A stretch of 64,000 nt of DNA, from NCBI RefSeq assembly GCF_020833685.1, contig NZ_JACKZY010000001.1:62001-126000 (forward strand), written 5' to 3'. The notes beneath the pieces were generated by a model that ran no database searches, was not told the origin of the DNA, and saw only the letters and a list, made by a program, of their open reading frames with translations. This DNA is from Nitratireductor sp. B36. Its GTDB lineage: Bacteria; Pseudomonadota; Alphaproteobacteria; Rhizobiales; Rhizobiaceae. The translations under genes and the position numbers were made by a program. How positions within the stretch are numbered: position 1 is the stretch's first letter; each line of letters begins with the position of its first letter. Shown piece by piece: positions 33,189-41,596 of the stretch.

Positions 33189-34697
33189 TTATTCTCCAGT
33201 TGATGCAGCGCGACGCGATCTGGTCGCCCTGTAAAGCGACATGCCGATCAGCAGCGCCCAGATCGCCAGAGTCAGCATGCCCAGCGTTCCGCCAATGGGA
33301 CGCGCAAAAAACTCAGTCAGTTGCCCGTCCGCCTTGATGATCGATTTCATGAAATTTTCCTCGACAAGTTGTCCGAGGATCAGGGCCAGGATCATGGGTG
33401 CCAACGGAAAATCATTCTCTTCCAGAACAAAGGCCACGAGGCCGACAACCAGCATGACCCAGACATCGAACAACGTGTTGTTGGCGGCAAACGCGCCGAT
33501 GACGCAAAACAGAAGAATGATCGGAAAGAGAATGTCCTGCGGAATGCTGAGGAGACGGCGCGAGCCGTAGACTGCCGCCAGCCCCAAAGGCAGCATCAAA
33601 AGGTTGGCGATGATGAATACGGCAAAAATGGCGTTCACAAGCCCCGTATCCATCACGAAGACCATCGGCCCGGGCGTGATGCCCTTCATCAGGAGCACGC
33701 CGATCAGAATCGCGGTGATCGTGTCGCCGGGGATGCCGAAGACAAGGCTCGGCACATAGGCTCCTGATAGTGCCGCATTGTTGGCGCTGGACGCACTGAC
33801 GATGCCCTCGGGATAGCCTGTGCCGAACTTCTCGGGCGTCCGGGAAAATTTCTTGGAAAGCGCATAGGCAATCCATGCCGCGATATCGGCACCTGCCCCC
33901 GGCAGGGCACCGATGACGCTGCCGAGCAGGGAAGAGCGTGCAACCCCACCCTTGAAGCGCCAGATCGTGCTTCCGACACCCGACACCATCGCGCCAAGCC
34001 GCACCGGTGGCGGTGCAGGCAAGCGTGAGGGGCGCGCGACCTTGCGCAGGATCTCGGTGATGGCGAACATGCCGATCAGAACCGGGATGATGGAAACGCC
34101 TCCAATCAACTCGGTGTCGCCGAACGTAAAACGCTTCACCCCCATCACCACATCGATGCCGATCGTGGACAACATCAGACCGATGCACAGCGAGAGAACG
34201 CCTTTGACGGGTGAGCTGCTGGAAACGAAAATCGCACAGGACAATCCAAGCAGTGCCAGCCAGAAATACTCGTAGCTCGAAAAGCCGAGTGAAACCGCTG
34301 CGATCTGCGGCGCGGCAAGAATGAGAACGGCAACGCCCACAAGGCCACCAATGGTGGAGCACAGCATGTTGACGCCAAGCGCCAGCTCCACCTGCCCTTT
34401 CTCCCGCATGCGATAGGATTCATCCGTGTAGGCGGCCGACGCGGGTGTGCCAGGTATGCGCAGGAGCGCGCCGGGAATATCGCCGGCGAAGATTGCCATC
34501 GTGGTAGCGGCAACAATGGCGCCGATAGCAGGGATAGGGTCCAGAAAAAAAGTGATCGGGACGAGCAGTGCGGTGCCCATGGTCGCGGTGAGCCCCGGTA
34601 TCGAACCGATCATCAGGCCGTAGGCGGAGGCCGCCACGATGATGAAGAAGACCTGCGGCTGAAGAACCTCGCCAAAGGCTGTCAGAACAGCATCCAT
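33189..34697 (-). CDS. Tripartite tricarboxylate transporter permease TctA (system 1)
   Basis: A 502-residue large membrane subunit of a TTT transporter, with about eleven or twelve helices. The opening GLMIGSIPGLTATMGTALL and the second repeat signature GALPGAGADIAAWIAY are hallmarks of TctA. The start at 34697 overlaps the TctB stop (TAATG). A longer frame upstream is a shadow of tctB. Together with TctB and TctC it imports a carboxylate or related ligand using the membrane potential or a sodium gradient. Confidence 0.94.
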   Translation of the reverse strand: MDAVLTAFGEVLQPQVFFIIVAASAYGLMIGSIPGLTATMGTALLVPITFFLDPIPAIGAIVAATTMAIFAGDIPGALLRIPGTPASAAYTDESYRMREKGQVELALGVNMLCSTIGGLVGVAVLILAAPQIAAVSLGFSSYEYFWLALLGLSCAIFVSSSSPVKGVLSLCIGLMLSTIGIDVVMGVKRFTFGDTELIGGVSIIPVLIGMFAITEILRKVARPSRLPAPPPVRLGAMVSGVGSTIWRFKGGVARSSLLGSVIGALPGAGADIAAWIAYALSKKFSRTPEKFGTGYPEGIVSASSANNAALSGAYVPSLVFGIPGDTITAILIGVLLMKGITPGPMVFVMDTGLVNAIFAVFIIANLLMLPLGLAAVYGSRRLLSIPQDILFPIILLFCVIGAFAANNTLFDVWVMLVVGLVAFVLEENDFPLAPMILALILGQLVEENFMKSIIKADGQLTEFFARPIGGTLGMLTLAIWALLIGMSLYRATRSRRAASTGE

Positions 34698-35164
34698 TAG
34701 TAGATCACCTCTGTCAGAAGGCCGAGTGGCAGCGGCACGCGCAGGATATAGGCGAACAGCAGCCACAGAGCGGCGGTGCCCAGCACTGCGATGGCGGCCG
34801 CACGCACCGGCCTGCCAGTGGTGACGGTAAGGAATGCACCGAGCAACACCGGCACCAGAAGGGGGAACCCGATCGGCTTGCTGAGATAGACATAGGCGAT
34901 CACGAAGCCTGGCACCCAGGCCATGCGATGAAGCGTGGCCGCGCCGCGCATCCAGTCCGCCACCGCAAGGAGCGGCACACGGCTGCGTGCGCCGCTCCAG
35001 ATCAGTGCGAGACCGCATACCATCATCACGGCTGCAATGATGGTGGGAAACGTGCCGGGCCCATAGGGCTGGTCCGGCAAAGTGGGGAAGCCGCGAGCGG
35101 CAAACAGGATGAGTGCCGACAGGAGGACGAAAACGCCTCCCGTCACGGCGTCGTTCATACGCAT
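34697..35164 (-). CDS. Tripartite tricarboxylate transporter small subunit TctB (system 1)
   Basis: A 155-residue protein with four predicted membrane helices, typical of TctB (DUF1468), the small membrane subunit of a TTT transporter. It lies between TctC and TctA and overlaps the TctA start by one base. Sequence conservation in this family is low; its identity rests mainly on size, topology and position. Confidence 0.86.
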   Translation of the reverse strand: MRMNDAVTGGVFVLLSALILFAARGFPTLPDQPYGPGTFPTIIAAVMMVCGLALIWSGARSRVPLLAVADWMRGAATLHRMAWVPGFVIAYVYLSKPIGFPLLVPVLLGAFLTVTTGRPVRAAAIAVLGTAALWLLFAYILRVPLPLGLLTEVIY

Positions 35165-35187
35165 GATCTAGGCCTCCCCACGCAAGG

Positions 35188-36150
35188 CTACTGCTTCAGG
35201 CCGAGCTTCTCGATGACTTCGGCATTGCTCTTGGAGGCATTTTCCATGAACGTGCCGAACTCATCTGCAGGGAGCCAGCGCACGCCGAAACCGCGGCTGC
35301 TCATGAACTCCTGAAACTCAGCGCTCTGATAGACCTTGTCGAGCGCGGCCTCGACCTTGCCGGCAATCTCTGCGTCCAGTCCCTTCGGTCCGACAACACC
35401 GCGCCAGGTGCCACCCACCGAGGCGGTGCCGACAGCTTCCTTGGCGGTTGGTACATCGGGATAGGATGCAAGCCGCTCATCCGCCAGGACGGCGAGGGTT
35501 TTTACGAGCCCCGCATCGCGCATCGATGCTGCCTCCGGCAGGGAGGAAGGAACGACGGCCACGCCTCCTGAGACCAATTCCTGAAAGCCGGGAGCAGCGC
35601 CCTGGCTGGGCACAACGGTCAAAGCGGTCGGGTCGACGCCGTTGTCATTCAGAAAGCCGGCAAATGCCAGGTGGTAAGCAGCACCAACCGGGAAACCGGA
35701 AGCCTTGAATTTGCCGGGATTGGCCTTGATCGCTTCAAGTGCCTGGCCTGCGTCTTCCCACTCGCTGTCGGCATGCACATTGAAGGCGGACGCATCGAAG
35801 TTGACCAGAGCGATCGGTGTCACATCGGCCGGGGACGCTTCGGATGTGCCGATCGCGGCATAGGTGGTCAGTTCTGCCGTGGCCAGCCCGAGCGTGTACC
35901 CGTCCGGGTCGGCATCGATCATCGCCGTATGTCCGACAATACCGCCCGCCCCGGTGCGGTTCACCACGTTGACCGGTGTGCCGAGTTCCTCCTGCAGACC
36001 TTTGGCAAGCATGCGTCCGACAGCATCGGTGCCGCCACCGGCCGACCATGGCACGATGAGTGTAATGGGACGCTCAGGATACTCGGCAAATGCCGGCCCG
36101 GCAAAGGCCACGGTCGCTGCGAGCAGCGTCGTCAAAGTTACGTATTTCAT
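35188..36150 (-). CDS. Tripartite tricarboxylate transporter substrate-binding protein TctC (system 1)
   Basis: A 320-residue periplasmic receptor with a 20-residue signal peptide (GPAFA end). The TctC hallmark PERPITLIVPWSAGGGTDAVGR follows the signal, and NRTGAGGIVGH contributes the carboxylate-binding loop. The start at 36150 was chosen over an ATG 24 bases upstream because of the signal peptide and a GGAG-type ribosome-binding site. It is the first transport gene after the GntR regulator (27 bases away). Ligand unknown. Confidence 0.93.
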   Translation of the reverse strand: MKYVTLTTLLAATVAFAGPAFAEYPERPITLIVPWSAGGGTDAVGRMLAKGLQEELGTPVNVVNRTGAGGIVGHTAMIDADPDGYTLGLATAELTTYAAIGTSEASPADVTPIALVNFDASAFNVHADSEWEDAGQALEAIKANPGKFKASGFPVGAAYHLAFAGFLNDNGVDPTALTVVPSQGAAPGFQELVSGGVAVVPSSLPEAASMRDAGLVKTLAVLADERLASYPDVPTAKEAVGTASVGGTWRGVVGPKGLDAEIAGKVEAALDKVYQSAEFQEFMSSRGFGVRWLPADEFGTFMENASKSNAEVIEKLGLKQ

Positions 36151-36177
36151 TGCTTCTCCTCCGTTGATTGGCATTCC

Positions 36178-36921
36178 TCAATGCCGATTGTCGGTTCGCG
36201 TTGAACCGAAAAGCTCCTTTGTGTCGGTCAGGCTCTGCTCGAGCAGACGCTCCATGGCGAAGCGGGCCTGATCCGGGTCGTGTGCGGCGATGGCTTCGTA
36301 AACCAGCCTGTGGTTTTTCAGATTGCCCTCGAAATTTCCCGGCTGTTCGATGAGCGCCTCGAAATTGGCGCGCACCGCGTGGATGATCGAGCGGATGATG
36401 GACTGGATGAATCGGTTGTTCGCTGCATCGGCCACGGAGAGGTGGAAGGCGACATCGACCCTCACCTGCTCAGCAGTACTGCCGCTGCCACGCTGTTCTT
36501 CCATGTCGCGGTAGGCGGCAGCGATGGCCTCGACCTGGCTTGGCGCGGCCGAACGCGCGGCCTCGAACGCTGCCGCCGGCTCTATCGTCTGCCGCGTCTG
36601 AACCAGTTCCTCCATGAATGCGGAGTCGGCGCGAAACAGGGCGCCAAACCAGTCGATCACATCGGGATCAAGCACATTCCATTCCGCTCGCGGCAGAACC
36701 ACAGTGCCCCGGCGCGGCGCAATCGCCACCATCGATTTGGCCGCAAGCAGCTTCATTGCCTCTCGAAGCGTGTTTCGTGAGACCGCAAAGCGCGATGCGA
36801 GTTCAGCTTCCAGAGGGAGACGTTCGCCCTCTGAAAACTCTCCCTCAACAATCGCCTGACCGATGGCTTCTGCCGTGATGAAGGCTCCCGACCTCCATTG
36901 CGACCCAACGCGCGACGTCAT
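36178..36921 (-). CDS. GntR/FadR-family transcriptional regulator
   Basis: A 247-residue regulator with an N-terminal winged helix-turn-helix (ERLPLEAELASRFAVSRNTLREAM) and a C-terminal FCD all-helical ligand domain (VDVAFHLSVADAANN, NHRLVYEAI), whose Asp/His residues bind a metal and an acid ligand. It heads the TTT operon 1 and probably represses it until the imported acid is present. About 40 bases upstream there is a small palindrome TTGAATTTCAA (36959-36969) that could be an operator, but this is speculative. Confidence 0.9.
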   Translation of the reverse strand: MTSRVGSQWRSGAFITAEAIGQAIVEGEFSEGERLPLEAELASRFAVSRNTLREAMKLLAAKSMVAIAPRRGTVVLPRAEWNVLDPDVIDWFGALFRADSAFMEELVQTRQTIEPAAAFEAARSAAPSQVEAIAAAYRDMEEQRGSGSTAEQVRVDVAFHLSVADAANNRFIQSIIRSIIHAVRANFEALIEQPGNFEGNLKNHRLVYEAIAAHDPDQARFAMERLLEQSLTDTKELFGSTRTDNRH

Positions 36922-37306
36922 GGTTCCTCCCTGCCGTCATTGGTAGGATCAATGAGCCTTGAATTTCAATTTCTGTCAAGACCCCGTCCCGGCCAGCCGG
37001 GTACGCTGACGAATTTCTTTCGGCAGAGTGTTGAAGACGTGCAGTGTTAGAGGGGGTGAAAAGTTTGGAAGTTTCTCGGGGATGACCGTGTGCCCCCTGA
37101 CCAGAATCAGAGCCCGGTGGGCAGTATTGGCGCGATTTCGGTAGCCTGCGAATAGAGCGCGCACAGGCTAAAAAACGGGCGGTGAGAAGCCACCACCCGT
37201 TTTCTGCACGATAAATCCTGCCTGTAATGGAGACTTGGTCAAGCCACCGTGCAGGAGCGCTGATTGCAGGCCATAGAAGGCCAGGATACTCGAAAGAGGT
37301 CCGCAA
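36922..37306. other. Non-coding spacer between the two TTT operons
   Basis: 385 bases between the regulator gene of operon 1 and the last gene of operon 2, both on the minus strand. It holds the promoter region of operon 1 on the left and the terminator of operon 2 near 37171-37204. Nothing else was recognised. Confidence 0.6.
37171..37204 (-). terminator. Rho-independent terminator of TTT operon 2
   Basis: Read on the minus strand: a 13-bp stem with one mismatch (AAAACGGGTGGTG and CACCGCCCGTTTT) and a six-base loop, ending in a T run (CGTTTTTTAG). It lies about 100 bases after the dapA-like stop. Confidence 0.85.
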
Positions 37307-38359
37307 TCAGCCGTTCAGCCAACGTTCCAGATTCGCAGCCACGAACGCATCATCATTGAGTTCCGGGTAATCGCGGCAGATCCGCTCTAGCTCTTCCATC
37401 TGGCCAGGTCCCATGGTCTCTTCCGGATTGAGGCACCATGTTCCTTCAAGCAGGCCCTGACGACGCAGGACTTCGTGCAGGCAGGCGATGCAACCTGCAA
37501 AATCGTTCGCCACATCGAACAATACGCCGTTGGCGTCGGTGGTGCGGGCATCGAGTTCCAGCCATTCGCTGGCGGTTCTGCTTTCAGGGCGATCGTGAAT
37601 TTCTTCAAGCAACTCAACAGCCTTGCGTGTCCAGACTGACCAGTGTCCTAGAAGCCCGCCCTTGATCCGCACGCTCACTGGCGCGCCATCGCGCATGAAC
37701 GTGAACTTTGTCATCAGATCGGCGACGATGTGGTCGTCATTGCCGGTGTAGAGCGTGATGCGGTCTTCCGCCCGGGCGTCAATGACCGCGCGCACCACGT
37801 CGAGCGTGCGGTAACGGTTGAACGGTGCCATCTTGATCGCCACCACATTCTCGATCTCGGCAAAACGCCGCCAGAATGCATAGGGCAGAGCCTGTCCACC
37901 AACAGCGGTTTGCAGATAAAAGCCCACCACCGGGATCACATCGGCGACGGCGCGGCAGTGCGCAATCAGTTCATCGATGCTCGCCTCTTTCATTGCCGCC
38001 AGGCTGAGAAGCACGGCGTGGTAACCCATGGATCGCGCAAGCTCGGCCTCGCGCACGGCCTGCTGGGTTTTGCCGACTGCGCCTGCCACCATGAAGGGGG
38101 TGCTCGCATGAGCCTTTGCTTCTTCAGAGGCAAGTGTGAGAACGGGCTCCAGAAGGCCGTGTTCCCGGATTTCAAACTGGGTGGTGTGCACGGCCACGGC
38201 CAGGCCGATTGAGCCCGCATCGAGATAATAGCGCGACAGGGCGCGCTGGCGACGTTCATCGATCCTGCGGTTGGCATCGAGCGCCAAAGGGTGCGCCGGG
38301 ATCACGCCTCCCTTGCGCAGGGCGGCAAACGGTGTGGCGGGAAGATCACTGATTTTCAT
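37307..38359 (-). CDS. Dihydrodipicolinate synthase (DapA) family aldolase/dehydratase
   Basis: A 350-residue class I aldolase-type TIM barrel, longer than DapA itself (about 290). The Schiff-base lysine is in VVAIKMAPFN, and a catalytic Tyr in GFYLQTAVGG precedes it by the expected distance. Family members act on keto acids (for example 2-keto-3-deoxy sugar acids, N-acetylneuraminate, 5-keto-4-deoxyglucarate). It is the last gene of operon 2, so it likely splits or dehydrates the intermediate made by the upstream enolase-superfamily and dehydrogenase enzymes. A biosynthetic DapA role is unlikely in this context. Confidence 0.85.
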   Translation of the reverse strand: MKISDLPATPFAALRKGGVIPAHPLALDANRRIDERRQRALSRYYLDAGSIGLAVAVHTTQFEIREHGLLEPVLTLASEEAKAHASTPFMVAGAVGKTQQAVREAELARSMGYHAVLLSLAAMKEASIDELIAHCRAVADVIPVVGFYLQTAVGGQALPYAFWRRFAEIENVVAIKMAPFNRYRTLDVVRAVIDARAEDRITLYTGNDDHIVADLMTKFTFMRDGAPVSVRIKGGLLGHWSVWTRKAVELLEEIHDRPESRTASEWLELDARTTDANGVLFDVANDFAGCIACLHEVLRRQGLLEGTWCLNPEETMGPGQMEELERICRDYPELNDDAFVAANLERWLNG

Positions 38360-38375
38360 GGTGAAGCTTTCGTCG

Positions 38376-39098
38376 TCAGGCCTTCTGTGTGGAAGGCAGG
38401 TCCTGTCCCTCGGCCTCCGGGCGAAGATAGCCCAGTATGACCTCGATCACGTGCTCGCGGCGGCGCGCAAGCACCTCGGGCGTTTTCGGCAGACCGAAGA
38501 TGGCCGACAGTGTGGACCGGTTGGCAATAAAGAAGTAGCAGATGCTGGCGATCGATATGTAGAGCTGCACGGGATCGACACCAGCGCGGAACTTGCCCTC
38601 CTCCTGTCCCCGCTCCAGGATCGTATCGATCATCGCCACGAGCGGGCTGTTCAGGTCCCTCGCCTTCGCCGAGTGCGCCACATGCACGCCGCCGTGCATG
38701 TTCTCGTCATTGATGAGCGATATAAATTCCGGGTGTGCGCTCACATAGTCGAAAGAGAAACCGATGAGCTCCTGCATGGCGGCCACGGGTTCGCGGTGGG
38801 CGAGATCAAGCTGCCGCTCGGCGGAGCGAATGGCCTCGTAATTTCTCTCCAGAACCGTGCTGAACAGGGCCTCCTTGTTCCCGAAATAATGGTAGATCAG
38901 AGCCTTGTTGCAGCGAGCTCGCTTGGCGATCGCGTCAATGCGCGTTCCTTTAAGCCCTTTTTTTGCAAACTCTTTCGAGGCTGCATTCAGAATGCGCGCA
39001 CGCGTCGCCGCCGCGTCGCGCGTCGCTTTCTGCCCTGTCTTGGAAGCGCTTTTCCTGCCTGCCTCGGCGCTGGCCGACGGCCGATCAGTATTTTCCAT
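38376..39098 (-). CDS. TetR-family transcriptional regulator
   Basis: A 240-residue regulator. The N-terminal helix-turn-helix is in ARILNAASKEFAKKGLKGTRIDAIAKRA with ALIYHYFGNKEALF, as in TetR/RutR/AcrR proteins. A Lys/Ala/Ser-rich tail of about 25 residues precedes it. The start at 39098 (GAGG upstream) overlaps the epimerase stop by 14 bases; an ATG at 39128 would overlap by 44. Being inside operon 2 it probably autoregulates this operon, though the MocR gene upstream is an alternative controller. Confidence 0.88.
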   Translation of the reverse strand: MENTDRPSASAEAGRKSASKTGQKATRDAAATRARILNAASKEFAKKGLKGTRIDAIAKRARCNKALIYHYFGNKEALFSTVLERNYEAIRSAERQLDLAHREPVAAMQELIGFSFDYVSAHPEFISLINDENMHGGVHVAHSAKARDLNSPLVAMIDTILERGQEEGKFRAGVDPVQLYISIASICYFFIANRSTLSAIFGLPKTPEVLARRREHVIEVILGYLRPEAEGQDLPSTQKA

Positions 39099-40113
39099 CG
39101 CGAACCTCGAAATGGGTCGGTTTTCCAAGGGAACGCCCGCCCTCTTTCATCCATTGTGCCGTCCACTCTATCAGCCGCGGCAACGGCACTGAGGGATAGC
39201 CGAAGAGTTTCTGCTGCAGGCTCGTGTCCACGATCCAAGCCCGCTCCTGTTCCGAACCTGCAAGAACCGGCTTCTTATCGAAGAATTCGCCGAATTTCCT
39301 CGCCAGGCTGCGCACATTCACCAGTTCGGGGCCGGAAAGATTGAGCACGAAAGGCGGATTATCGGCATGCGCCAGGGACTGCAATGCAATGTCATTCGCA
39401 TCCCCCTGCCAGATGACATTGCAATGGCCGCTGTCGATCTGCACGGGCTCGCCCTGCTGGACCGCGTTTGCAACGTCATGCAAGACGCCATAGCGCAGAT
39501 CGATTGCGTAGGAGAGCCGGATCAGCGCCACGCGCGTGCCATGCACGCTTGCGAAATGCTCGAACATGCGCTCGCGTCCCACGCAGGAATTAGCATATTC
39601 GCCGGGCGGGTCCAGCACCACATCCTCGCGTGCGCCCTGCTCCGTGATATTGACGAACGGATAAACGCAGGCCGTCGAGAAGGCGACGATGCGCGACGCC
39701 TTGAACGCCTCGGCGACGATTGCGGGCACATGAACATTCATGGCCCAGGTCAGTCCTTGATTGCCGCTCGACCCGAATTTGCGACCCGCCATGAAGATCA
39801 CGTTTTCGGTTTTCTCCAGGCCTTCCACCGCTTCGCGATCCAGAAGGTCGCAGGAAACGGGTTCAATGCCCCAGCCTTCCAGCTTTTCCTTTAGCCCCGG
39901 CTCCGAGAATCTCGCGACGCCGATAACCCTCTTATGGGGCGCGGCGCGCTTGGCCATGCGCGCGAGGGTCGGCCCCATCTTGCCGCCGACGCCGAGAATG
40001 GTGATGTCGCCATCCAGTTCTGAAAGCACGGAGACAAGCTGGTCGCTCGGCTGCGACAGCATGTCTTCGAGCTGGGCTTCATCCAGTATTGCGTCTGGCA
40101 GTGATCGGGTCAT
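39085..40113 (-). CDS. NAD-dependent epimerase/dehydratase family protein
   Basis: A 342-residue extended SDR-like protein. About 35 residues precede the nucleotide-binding motif (ILGVGGKMGPTLA, a GxGGxxG variant). A Ser-containing FSTACVYPF and a YANSCVGRE stretch are where the usual Ser and Tyr-x3-Lys would be; the Lys is replaced (YANSCVG), so catalysis may be atypical. The start at 40113 has AGGAGA upstream. The product is likely a sugar or sugar-acid dehydrogenase/epimerase in operon 2; the substrate is not predictable. Confidence 0.8.
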   Translation of the reverse strand: MTRSLPDAILDEAQLEDMLSQPSDQLVSVLSELDGDITILGVGGKMGPTLARMAKRAAPHKRVIGVARFSEPGLKEKLEGWGIEPVSCDLLDREAVEGLEKTENVIFMAGRKFGSSGNQGLTWAMNVHVPAIVAEAFKASRIVAFSTACVYPFVNITEQGAREDVVLDPPGEYANSCVGRERMFEHFASVHGTRVALIRLSYAIDLRYGVLHDVANAVQQGEPVQIDSGHCNVIWQGDANDIALQSLAHADNPPFVLNLSGPELVNVRSLARKFGEFFDKKPVLAGSEQERAWIVDTSLQQKLFGYPSVPLPRLIEWTAQWMKEGGRSLGKPTHFEVRDGKY

Positions 40114-40117
40114 GGTC

Positions 40118-41596
40118 TCATTCTCCTGTGCCGGCATGTCCGGCATCGCTTTTGTTGAGGCTATCGAAAGTCCAGTCGGCAGCGCGGGTGCGCTGGCTGA
40201 GATTTGGAAGGCAGGCAAATCCCATGCCGGGGACCTGCAATGAGGCGATGTTGAGGGCGCCGCCATCGATGGCGGTGACAATGGACGACCCCTCGCGCCG
40301 ATAAAGATCGGGATGGGCCGCCAGAGCAGCCTCTGCTTCACACGTGGGTAGATGCTCAAGGCCTTGGAAATAATGGTGGCCATTGCGTTCCACATGGGTG
40401 ATCCCGAGCGTGGCCACGACGGCAAGATCGGCTTGCAGGGAAACCACCGGCAGGCAGGTCAGATCTTCTGCCGACTGGAAGTAGACCCCCTTCCCCGACG
40501 TGCGATTGCGCTCGGCAGCGATCATCGCGTTCAACACGGACCGTATTACGCCCTTGCAGTTCTTGTGGCTCACGCCGTGATAGCCAAGGGTGATCGCTTC
40601 ATGATAGGCGCGCGTCCAGCCATCGGCTTCATCGATCAGAAGCGGCTTGCCTATTGTCTTGAGGGCGTGAGGATCAAGGGGAGCCGAAAGCGCGACCGAG
40701 CGTTCCAAAGGCTGTTCGACAAAAAGAATCGATTGATAGAAGCGCCCAAGCGCCGGATTGCTACGGATGGCTTCCATCAGCGCTGCAAAATCCTCAAGCC
40801 GGCTATATTGTTCATTGCCGTCGAGCGTGAGTGCGAATGACCTGCCAGTCCGTTCCATCAGTGTGGCAATGCGCTCCAGCCGGGCCATATCCGAGGCTGG
40901 GTCACCTGCGATCTTGATCTTGAGATAGCTGAGATCATCCTCTTGAATGTAATCGGAGAGCGTTTCAGGCAGTCCATCATCAAGCCGATCTGCCGAAGCG
41001 ATATCTTCGGCCTCGATCGGGTCGACCAGGCCGACCGTGTGGCGCAAGGCAATGCGCTCCAGCGGCTTTTCGGGAAGGATTGAGGCTGGCGGCAGACCCG
41101 CAAGCTCGGGGAAGACCGCACCGCCCTCAATACCAAAAGCATTGTTGCGCACCATTTCGAAAAAGCTTTGCCCGGTTGCACGTCCCAGCGCATCGATTAT
41201 GGCGCGCTCCACCATGGAAACACCGAAGGAGGCACCGAGCCGGTTGAAACCGGCGGCAACCGCCCTCCGATCGATTTCCTCGTCCAGTTGTCGCCACAGG
41301 GAGAATACGGACCCTTCCGGCAGAGCACTTGCAACGGTCAGCGCCTCATCGATCACCCAGAGGAGATCTGCGACATTGTCGGCCGGTGTCTTTTCCGGCC
41401 GCTTGTCGAACCATTTGTAGGCGAGAAGATCGGAGGCGTAGCCGAGAACAGGCTGACCATTGACGAAAACCTCAAGCTCCAATGTGGCGCTGGCCGCAGC
41501 CTCCATCGTCACGACACCGAAGCGGAACGGCATGCGCGCAAAAGCATTGGCAATGCCGATGCGGCCACCGATGATCTTGAGTCTGGCCGTGCTCAT
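40118..41596 (-). CDS. Enolase-superfamily protein (mandelate racemase/MLE-like)
   Basis: A 492-residue protein, longer than typical family members (about 370-400). The C-terminal barrel shows KIK (YLKIKIAGD) as the first acid/base lysines, metal ligands in LTLDGNEQY, LFVEQPLE and LIDEADG, and a lysine-rich VSHKNCKGV on the opposite face. Such proteins abstract the alpha proton of a carboxylate (dehydration, racemisation or cycloisomerisation). It overlaps the next gene by ATGA. In the operon it would act on a sugar acid or similar acid before the dapA-like aldolase. Confidence 0.83.
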   Translation of the reverse strand: MSTARLKIIGGRIGIANAFARMPFRFGVVTMEAAASATLELEVFVNGQPVLGYASDLLAYKWFDKRPEKTPADNVADLLWVIDEALTVASALPEGSVFSLWRQLDEEIDRRAVAAGFNRLGASFGVSMVERAIIDALGRATGQSFFEMVRNNAFGIEGGAVFPELAGLPPASILPEKPLERIALRHTVGLVDPIEAEDIASADRLDDGLPETLSDYIQEDDLSYLKIKIAGDPASDMARLERIATLMERTGRSFALTLDGNEQYSRLEDFAALMEAIRSNPALGRFYQSILFVEQPLERSVALSAPLDPHALKTIGKPLLIDEADGWTRAYHEAITLGYHGVSHKNCKGVIRSVLNAMIAAERNRTSGKGVYFQSAEDLTCLPVVSLQADLAVVATLGITHVERNGHHYFQGLEHLPTCEAEAALAAHPDLYRREGSSIVTAIDGGALNIASLQVPGMGFACLPNLSQRTRAADWTFDSLNKSDAGHAGTGE

